This document shows positions 7,991 through 11,910 of a stretch of 11,910 nucleotides of DNA, piece after piece. Source of the DNA: Pelagophyceae sp. CCMP2097 (taxonomy: Eukaryota; Sar; Pelagophyceae). A model generated the notes under the pieces. That model made no database searches. It was not told the DNA's origin and saw nothing but the letters and a program-made list of their open reading frames with translations. The translations under genes were made by a program, and so were the position numbers. The stretch is taken from NCBI GenBank assembly GCA_026770575.1, contig MU657189.1:394140-406049 (forward strand), written 5' to 3'. How positions within the stretch are numbered: the first letter of the stretch is position 1; every line of letters begins with the position of its first letter.

Positions 7991-8308
7991 AAGACTGGCG
8001 TCTACTTAAGTTCAACACCAATATGGGGGGTGCTGCGGTGGATTCGGGCCATCCTGGGTGGAGGCTTGTCGGGCGATCGGCCGTCTTCAGAGGTGTCTCA
8101 GGGCCACCTCCAGGGGATCGCTTCTTCGCACAATCTCGCGACGCGGCTCCCCGCCGCGCGAGGGCGAGCAAGTGGCGATCCGGCTGTTTCCGGGCGCACC
8201 TTGAAACTTGGGCCAGGCCGTCGTGTACCCGGGCCTCTTTGGGATGGTGCACGAAGCGGTGCCCGCAACTGCTTAGGGCGGCGGCGACGGTGGAGTATCC
8301 GAGGGCGT
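7991..8308 (+). other. Intergenic segment, possibly decayed eIF2 gamma duplicate
   Basis: No intact gene is supported. One forward frame holds a short run resembling EGEQVAIRLFPGAP, then a TGA, then QAVVYPGLFGMVHEA. The first part resembles eIF2 gamma exon 13 and would fit a larger decayed duplicate ending in the exon-14 copy. The remainder is unrecognised. Confidence 0.3.
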
Positions 8309-8424
8309 TGGCGCCTGATCGGCAATAGTGAAGAGGCGCAAGGGCGGGCGCAACCAGATCAACACGGTGGACGTGCCCTAAGGCCAGGTATGCCGCCGAT
8401 GAAGCGTGTACTTCAGTTCAACAC
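8309..8424 (+). pseudogene. Decayed duplicate of eIF2 gamma exon 14 and its 3' UTR
   Basis: The segment aligns collinearly with 7900-8022. Shared blocks are CTGATCGGC (TTGATCGGC in the gene), CGCAAGGGCGG, CCAGATCAACACGGTGGAC followed by (A/G)TGCCCTAA, GCCGCCGA, and TACTT(A/C)AGTTCAACACC beyond the stop. Differences include a replaced GWGQIR region and small indels that destroy the frame, so it cannot encode the C-terminus. The similarity continues past the stop codon, so this is a duplication of genomic DNA or of the mRNA end, not convergent coding. It lies about 410 bp downstream of the real exon. A short peptide-like match to exon 13 (EGEQVAI against EGEKIAL), encoded near 8162, hints that the duplication once extended further left. 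Confidence 0.75.
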
Positions 8425-8463
8425 CACAAAGGCCCGGGCGCGGGGTCGATGCCGTCGCAGGCC

Positions 8464-8488
8464 CCAGGCTCCCGTAGGGAGCCGATGG
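8464..8488 (+). repeat. Palindromic repeat, copy C
   Basis: CCAGGCTCCCGTAGGGAGCC then GATGG; the arms GGCTCCC and GGGAGCC are perfect around GTA. Together with the following GAATCACAGAATCCTG it matches copy D almost base for base. Confidence 0.85.
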
Positions 8489-8499
8489 TTGTGAATCAC

Positions 8500-8640
8500 A
8501 GAATCCTGCTGAGGCCTCCAACCGGCGGCCGCCTCCGCGGGCCGTAGGCCTGGCGGAGGCGGCCGGAGGTCGGCGTCCGCAGGCGGCCGGCCGGAGGTCG
8601 ACGGACGGAGGTCGACGGCCGGAGGGTTCAACAGGATTCT
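8500..8640. mobile_element. Short inverted-repeat element with GC-rich interior
   Basis: AGAATCCTGCTGA (8500-8512) and TCAACAGGATTCT (8628-8640) are inverted copies with one mismatch, bounding 141 bp. The interior is a GC-rich minisatellite of GGAGGC/GGCCGGAGGTCGAC units. A third copy of the terminus occurs at 8700-8708 beside palindrome D. No coding capacity. It resembles a small non-autonomous inverted-repeat element or a foldback repeat; no clear target-site duplication is seen. Confidence 0.4.
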
Positions 8641-8662
8641 TAAGGCGACCTTAATTTGAACC

Positions 8663-8687
8663 CCAGGCTCCCGTAGGGAGCCGATGG
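8663..8687 (+). repeat. Palindromic repeat, copy D
   Basis: Identical to copy C over the 25-bp palindrome and followed by a near-identical AGAATCCTG block. It is offset from C by 199 bp. A shared CCGCCTCCGCGGGCCGTAG block also occurs in both halves (ending at 8547 and 8800), so 8464-8800 is an imperfect tandem duplication. Confidence 0.85.
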
Positions 8688-8849
8688 TTGCTGATCGCAG
8701 AATCCTGTCGAAGGCATCCACCCGGAGGCCGGCGGCCGGAGGACGGCGACCGTAGGGCCGCCGTAGGACGCCGACTGGAGGCCGCCTCCGCGGGCCGTAG
8801 CGTGTTATCGCACTAGTCGGCGATCATTTTTAGCGATTATACTGTTCTT

Positions 8850-8872
8850 CCATCGACCCTACGGGAGCCTGG
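8850..8872 (-). repeat. Palindromic repeat, copy E (minus strand, half arm)
   Basis: On the minus strand it reads CCAGGCTCCCGTAGGG and then TCGATGG, lacking most of the second arm. It begins on the base right after codon 33 of the minus-strand coding relic at 8873-8971. Confidence 0.7.
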
Positions 8873-8971
8873 GAGGTGCTTGAACGCGCGCTCGAGGGCG
8901 TCGACCGCAGAGGCGTGCGCGTTGCAGGTGTGCCGGACGACGTCGAACGTGGAGGTGAGGTTGCCCGACAT
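8873..8971 (-). pseudogene. Coding relic truncated at palindromic repeat E
   Basis: On the minus strand 33 codons starting ATG at 8971 read MSGNLTSTFDVVRHTCNAHA and continue SAVDALERAFKHL, with almost every codon ending in C or G. An upstream CTTGCAG offers a possible splice acceptor, so it may be an internal exon with a few more residues (TIELT). Coding character stops exactly where repeat E begins; the frame then closes near 8837. The family is not recognised. It is a gene fragment or an exon whose remainder has been lost or displaced by the repeat cluster. Confidence 0.45.
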
Positions 8972-8995
8972 GGTCAACTCGATTGTTCTGCAAGA

Positions 8996-9010
8996 GCCGA
9001 AACTTTCGGC
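8996..9010. promoter_or_regulatory. Perfect 7-bp dyad between divergent starts
   Basis: GCCGAAA and TTTCGGC flank a single C. It lies between the minus-strand ATG at 8971 and the plus-strand ATG at 9050, so it could be a regulatory site in a short divergent region. Function unproven. Confidence 0.35.
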
Positions 9011-9049
9011 CTGCTGATTCTGACAGACCTGATTGCTGACTCTTCGACC

Positions 9050-9414
9050 ATGAAGCTCTCGCACGTCCTTGTCGTCGCCGCGTCGGGCCTCTTCGGCCTG
9101 CTGCACGCGTCCGTGGCCGCGTCCCGCGCCGTAGCCCGACGTCGGCCACCGCGGCGTGTCTTTGGGAATGACGTGGGCCGCTTGAGTTGAAGCAGGGCCA
9201 ACTTGCACTTGGCGGCGCCAGCGCCTTGCGCGCCCACACCGCCGGGTCTAGGTTCACGCCGGTGCAGCAGCAGGCGGCCCCTGCGTCCATGGCGCGCTTC
9301 GCGGCCGTGGACTCGGCGGCGGAAGTTGCGTTCGACGCCGGCCTCGGCAATTCGGCCATCGCCGACGACGAGACCATCTCCGCCGCCCGCAAGTGCGGCT
9401 TCTGCATGGGATGA
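9050..9414 (+). CDS. Small secreted or organelle-targeted protein, unknown family (two exons proposed)
   Basis: Proposed exons are 9050-9130 and 9196-9414, joined in phase 0 across a 65-nt intron (donor GTAGCC, acceptor AAGCAG|G) whose size matches the short introns of eIF2 gamma. The product is 99 residues. It opens with a classical signal peptide (MKL, then a hydrophobic core VLVVAASGLFGLL, then ASVA before a likely cleavage site). An Ala-rich segment follows with RFTPVQQQAAPASMARF, an acidic part ending ADDETISAAR, and a C-terminal KCGFCMG. In algae such a leader can also be the first half of a plastid presequence. Codons are strongly C/G-ending on the plus strand. After the TGA at 9412 another well-biased frame runs to a TGA at 9491 (SAASKEAPALTPADVLNT), so a tiny intron or a frameshift near 9393-9429 may extend the protein. 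Family unknown. Confidence 0.42.
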
Positions 9415-9494
9415 GCCGGGCAGACGCAGTGCCCCGTCGGCGGCCTCTAAGGAGGCCCCGGCATTGACGCCCGCGGACGTGCTGAACACATGAC

Positions 9495-9531
9495 CCCCGG
9501 GGTCTCACCTCGAAGCGAGGCGACCCTGGGG
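9495..9531. terminator. Strong hairpin 3' of the small secreted-protein gene
   Basis: The outer arms CCCCGGGGTC and GACCCTGGGG match at 9 of 10 pairs, and the inner arms CCTCG and CGAGG are perfect around AAG. It is the strongest local stem seen in this part of the window and lies just after the alternative stop at 9491-9493. It may be a 3' UTR or transcript-end structure. It has no T tract, so a bacterial-type terminator is not implied. Confidence 0.45.
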
Positions 9532-9587
9532 CGATCCGGCCCCCAAGCGCGCGTACCTTAATTTAAGGCGACCGCGATGCCTTGAGC

Positions 9588-9629
9588 ATCGGCGGATACA
9601 TATTCTGTATCGGCGGATACATATTCTGT
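9588..9629 (+). repeat. Perfect 21-bp tandem duplication
   Basis: A 21-bp unit starting ATCGGCGGATACATATTCTG occurs twice head to tail with no mismatch. It is AT-richer than its surroundings. Perfect identity suggests a recent duplication. Its length (a multiple of 3) keeps both strands open, giving repeated TEYVSAD on the minus strand. Confidence 0.95.
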
Positions 9630-9668
9630 GCCGTGGAAGCACCCGAGGAAGCGGGGAGCAAGCCTCAC

Positions 9669-9786
9669 CACGCGCGCATTTGCGCCGTCGGCGCACGCGG
9701 CGGCGCCATCGGGGTCGTTGTCGTCGCATTCGGCGGCGCGCTCGAGTGTCTCGAAGAGGTCGTCGACGTCGCGGACGGGGTCTTGC
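9669..9786 (-). other. Orphan exon-like segment on the minus strand
   Basis: Read on the minus strand, acceptor ACCACGCAG|G precedes 39 codons that begin QDPVRDVDDLFETLERAAEC, continue with an acidic, Ala-rich part (DDNDPDGAAACADGANARV) and end at a good donor GTGAGG. Third positions are nearly all C or G. No partner exon with matching phase is found in the window; the relic at 8873-8971 has a different phase. It may be an exon of a gene reaching left or right, or another gene fragment. Family not recognised. Confidence 0.35.
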
Positions 9787-10554
9787 CTGCGTGGTAGCGT
9801 TTTACCGTCTTGACTTGACGATGTCGTCTTTCGAAAGTCCCCACGTTTCCGGGACTTGTTGTGGTCTTCAAACCCCGCGAAAATAATGTGCTTTGTCTTT
9901 GCCTGGCCCGACGTCGAGTCGAGCCGGCGAGCGGCGGAGGGGCCTCCACCCAGGCCGCCGCCTCGACGGCGCTCGAGAGGGCCTCCTTGGAAATCACGCA
10001 TTTTTCGATGCGACCTTCCCACGGATGCTCGTCTCTTGCGACGATGTGGCTCGCCGGTCTCCGCTGCTGCTGTCCTCTTTGACGTCGATGTCTCTCTACA
10101 ACATTGTAGGAAAATCTATACAGCACCTGTGCTTTTTTCGAGTTGAATCGCTACAAAAGATTCGTTATCGGATTTTTTAACATGCCTCTAGGAAAGTTTC
10201 GACGCGGAGATTCGAGGCCCCCTTGTGGGACCTCTGTTCTGCAGCAACGAGAGAACGGACGTGCAAATATATGTCGTTCTCCGGTGCCGACCTGAGGAAG
10301 CGGATTGTGGGTGTGCCCTCCAAGGAAGGACGCGTCTCGCTTTTTCCAATATTTTGTACCGGTCAAAACTTCTGGGAAATTAAATATCAACTTTTTCCGT
10401 CACTGACACTGACAAACCAATTTAAAGTCTACACGTCTACACGTCCGCCCGTTTCGCGCGCCCTCTTCCGCCTCGCGCCGCCGCCCGCCACCGCACTCGT
10501 CCACGACACGCGTCGCGTAAGCCTTCCCCCCGGCATCCCACGCACACGTGCATC
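9787..10554. other. Region upstream of the FNT gene
   Basis: No full gene is supported. On the minus strand around 9920-10005 there is a coding-like run (KCVISKEALSSAVEAAAWVE). On the plus strand at 10271 an ATG opens a coding-like run (MSFSGADLRKRIVGVPSKEG) that fades into AT-rich, non-biased sequence. The part closest to the FNT start is AT-richer (about 10340-10430) and carries two short tandem repeats: CACTGA twice at 10401-10412 and GTCTACAC twice at 10427-10442. These would lie in the promoter or 5' UTR. Confidence 0.4.
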
Positions 10555-10569
10555 ATGGTCGCACACGTG
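10545..10569. promoter_or_regulatory. Paired CACGTG (G-box/E-box type) motifs around the FNT start
   Basis: GCACACGTG occurs at 10542-10550 and again at 10561-10569, 19 bp apart, on either side of the ATG at 10555. CACGTG is a common bHLH/bZIP site in eukaryotes. The second copy encodes AHVE, so at least that one may be chance. Confidence 0.3.
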
Positions 10570-11679
10570 GAGCTGTGCCACTCCAATGCGCACACGGAGC
10601 CGCGGCCGATGCCGTACGAGAACAAGTTCATGCACACGAAGCGCGTCTTCAACACGCAGCCCGAGGTCATGGGCTACGTGATCAACGTCGGCGAGATGGT
10701 CCACGAGCGCGTCCTCAAGCGCCCGCTCATGACGTGCCTCCTCGCCGTGCAGGCGGGCATCCTCCTCTCCTTCGGCGTGCTCATGTCCTGCCAGGTCGGC
10801 GGCCGATGGGGCGGGTCCACGGGCGTCAACTCGTTCGTTTTCGCCGGCTTTGGCATCCCGTTCGGCCTGACGTTCATAGTGATGTGCCAGGGCTCCGAGC
10901 TCATCACGGCCAACTACATGTTCTGCTCCTTTGCCGTGCTGGCGGCGGCGCCCGAGGACCGCGCGAGGCAGATCAAGGGCCTCTTGTGCAACTGGACCCT
11001 CGCCTGGGGCGGCAACCTCGCAGGCTCGATCCTGCACTTCGTCATGTTCGCCTGGTCCACGGGCCTGATCAAGACGGTGGCCGTAGACAACGAGGCGTAC
11101 TCGGACCCCACGGGGTCGCTCGAGCACTCGGAGATGATCTACTTCCCCAGCGCAGACGCCTTCCGCACCGCGTTCGCGACGACGTTCTGCTCGGATGGCA
11201 ACTTCGGCAACGGCAACATCTGCTTCGTCATCAAGGCGGCGCGCGCCAAGTGCACGGCCACCTTCACGACGTCGATCATCCGCGGCATGGGCTGCAACTA
11301 CATGGTTTGCCTCGCCATCTGGCTGCAGATGATCGCCACAGAGCCCATCTCCAAATTCATCATGATCTGGCTGCCCATCGAGCTCTTCATCTCCTGCGGC
11401 TTCGACCATCTCGTCGTGAACGAGTTCCTCATCCCGGCGGGCATCATGGTCGGCGGCCGCATCATCGACGACCGCGTCAACTGGGGCAACGCGTTCTGGT
11501 TCAACTTCTTCCCCGTCACCATCGGCTCAATCGTTGGCGCCTGGCTCCTCGTCGTCCCTTTCTGGCTCGTCAACAAGGACGGCTGGCACGCCGCGCAGGC
11601 GCGCAAAGGATCCACCAGCAGCACCAAGGTCTCCGCGCTGCCTGCGGCGGACTTCCCCGCGGGCGTCGTCGAGCCGTGA
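10555..11679 (+). CDS. Formate/nitrite transporter (FNT) family membrane channel
   Basis: A 374-residue membrane protein of the FNT family (FocA/NirC/NAR1 fold). These pentameric channels move small monovalent anions such as formate or nitrite. Hydrophobic segments lie near 57-79, 94-131, 143-172, 234-260, 262-300 and 311-339, giving the expected six helices. Helix 2 is broken by the loop GSELITAN (113-120), with Thr118 in the gating-loop position. Helix 3 has NW..AWGGNLAGS. Helix 4 has RGMGCNYMVCLAIW. Helix 5 has GFDHLVVNEFLIP with the conserved central His285. Helix 6 has NFFPVTIGSIVGAW. The N-terminal 56 residues are hydrophilic with no signal peptide. The stretch between helices 3 and 4 (about 173-233) is long and contains C212, C223 and C233. 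The gene has no intron, unlike its neighbour. Substrate and membrane (plasma membrane or plastid envelope) cannot be decided; nitrite is a reasonable guess in an alga. Confidence 0.93.
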   Translation: MVAHVELCHSNAHTEPRPMPYENKFMHTKRVFNTQPEVMGYVINVGEMVHERVLKRPLMTCLLAVQAGILLSFGVLMSCQVGGRWGGSTGVNSFVFAGFGIPFGLTFIVMCQGSELITANYMFCSFAVLAAAPEDRARQIKGLLCNWTLAWGGNLAGSILHFVMFAWSTGLIKTVAVDNEAYSDPTGSLEHSEMIYFPSADAFRTAFATTFCSDGNFGNGNICFVIKAARAKCTATFTTSIIRGMGCNYMVCLAIWLQMIATEPISKFIMIWLPIELFISCGFDHLVVNEFLIPAGIMVGGRIIDDRVNWGNAFWFNFFPVTIGSIVGAWLLVVPFWLVNKDGWHAAQARKGSTSSTKVSALPAADFPAGVVEP

Positions 11680-11910
11680 GCGGCGCACCCCGAGCACGGG
11701 ACGGCCGAGCAAGATGCCTCTAGCTCTAAGCTCAGTGTATATGATCAGTGTATATAATATCTTTCAACGCGCATATACGGGTCTGAACTCGGACGGACAA
11801 CGCGGTCGGGAGTCCAGGCAGTATCGTCGCGACGAGCGTGGAAAGGGCGGAAAGGTTTCACGTAACATTTTCTGAATCTCGAGCGGCCGGGGAGCGGAGC
11901 ATGCCACTCG
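11680..11910. other. 3' flank of FNT, no gene seen
   Basis: Apart from the AT-rich tandem duplication, nothing recognisable is present. The 113-codon plus-strand frame from 11534 overlaps the FNT gene in another frame and lacks coding bias downstream. Confidence 0.5.
11732..11757 (+). repeat. 13-bp tandem duplication in the FNT 3' flank
   Basis: TCAGTGTATATGA and TCAGTGTATATAA lie head to tail, about 50 bp after the FNT stop, in an AT-rich patch. They may be part of the 3' UTR or polyadenylation region. No AATAAA is present. Confidence 0.6.

Noticed and set aside
9412..9414. TGA after KCGFCMG as a selenocysteine codon
   Set aside because: The read-through stays open only a few codons to a TAA near 9448, and I see no convincing selenocysteine-insertion element. 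A stop or a small intron is simpler.
9495..9531. Bacterial-type rho-independent terminator
   Set aside because: The hairpin is strong but lacks a T tract, and the window is clearly eukaryotic. Kept only as a 3' structural feature.
10429..11409. 326-codon minus-strand and 391-codon alternative plus-strand frames over the FNT gene
   Set aside because: Shadows produced by the high GC third positions. The FNT frame carries six helices and all family motifs; these frames are His/Arg/Asp-rich without motifs.

Overview
The window is nuclear DNA from a GC-rich unicellular eukaryote. A single-celled alga such as a haptophyte, a pelagophyte-like stramenopile or a dinoflagellate fits best. The reasons are a conserved translation-factor gene split by 13 spliceosomal introns, AG|G acceptors, some GC-AG introns, strongly C/G-ending codons, and a eukaryote-type formate/nitrite-transporter gene. 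The sequence alone does not settle the lineage.

Layout. Bases 1-1308 are a 5' flank with a degenerate direct repeat, a small hairpin, two copies of a palindromic repeat, and a minus-strand coding relic (1049-1159) that ends at one palindrome. Bases 1309-7969 hold the gene for the gamma subunit of translation initiation factor 2. It can be reconstructed exactly as 14 exons (1392 nt, 463 codons plus stop) with every GTPase motif intact. Nine introns are short (47-135 nt). Four are long (567, 784, 1449 and 1836 nt) and largely built of degenerate 11-12-nt minisatellite units sharing a GRCGGYCC-like core. Bases 7970-8450 hold a decayed second copy of the terminal exon. Bases 8457-8872 are a repeat cluster: three more palindromes, a short inverted-repeat element and GC-rich minisatellite. 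Abutting it is a second minus-strand coding relic (8873-8971), again cut off exactly at a palindrome. Bases 9050-9414 are a probable small secreted or organelle-targeted protein gene with one short intron, followed by a strong hairpin and a perfect 21-bp tandem duplication. Bases 9669-9786 look like an orphan minus-strand exon. Bases 10555-11679 are an apparently intronless formate/nitrite transporter (FNT family) gene, followed by an AT-rich 3' flank.

The two confident genes (eIF2 gamma and FNT) are functionally unrelated neighbours on the plus strand. The unusual content is the intron architecture of the first gene and the palindrome-bounded gene fragments around it.
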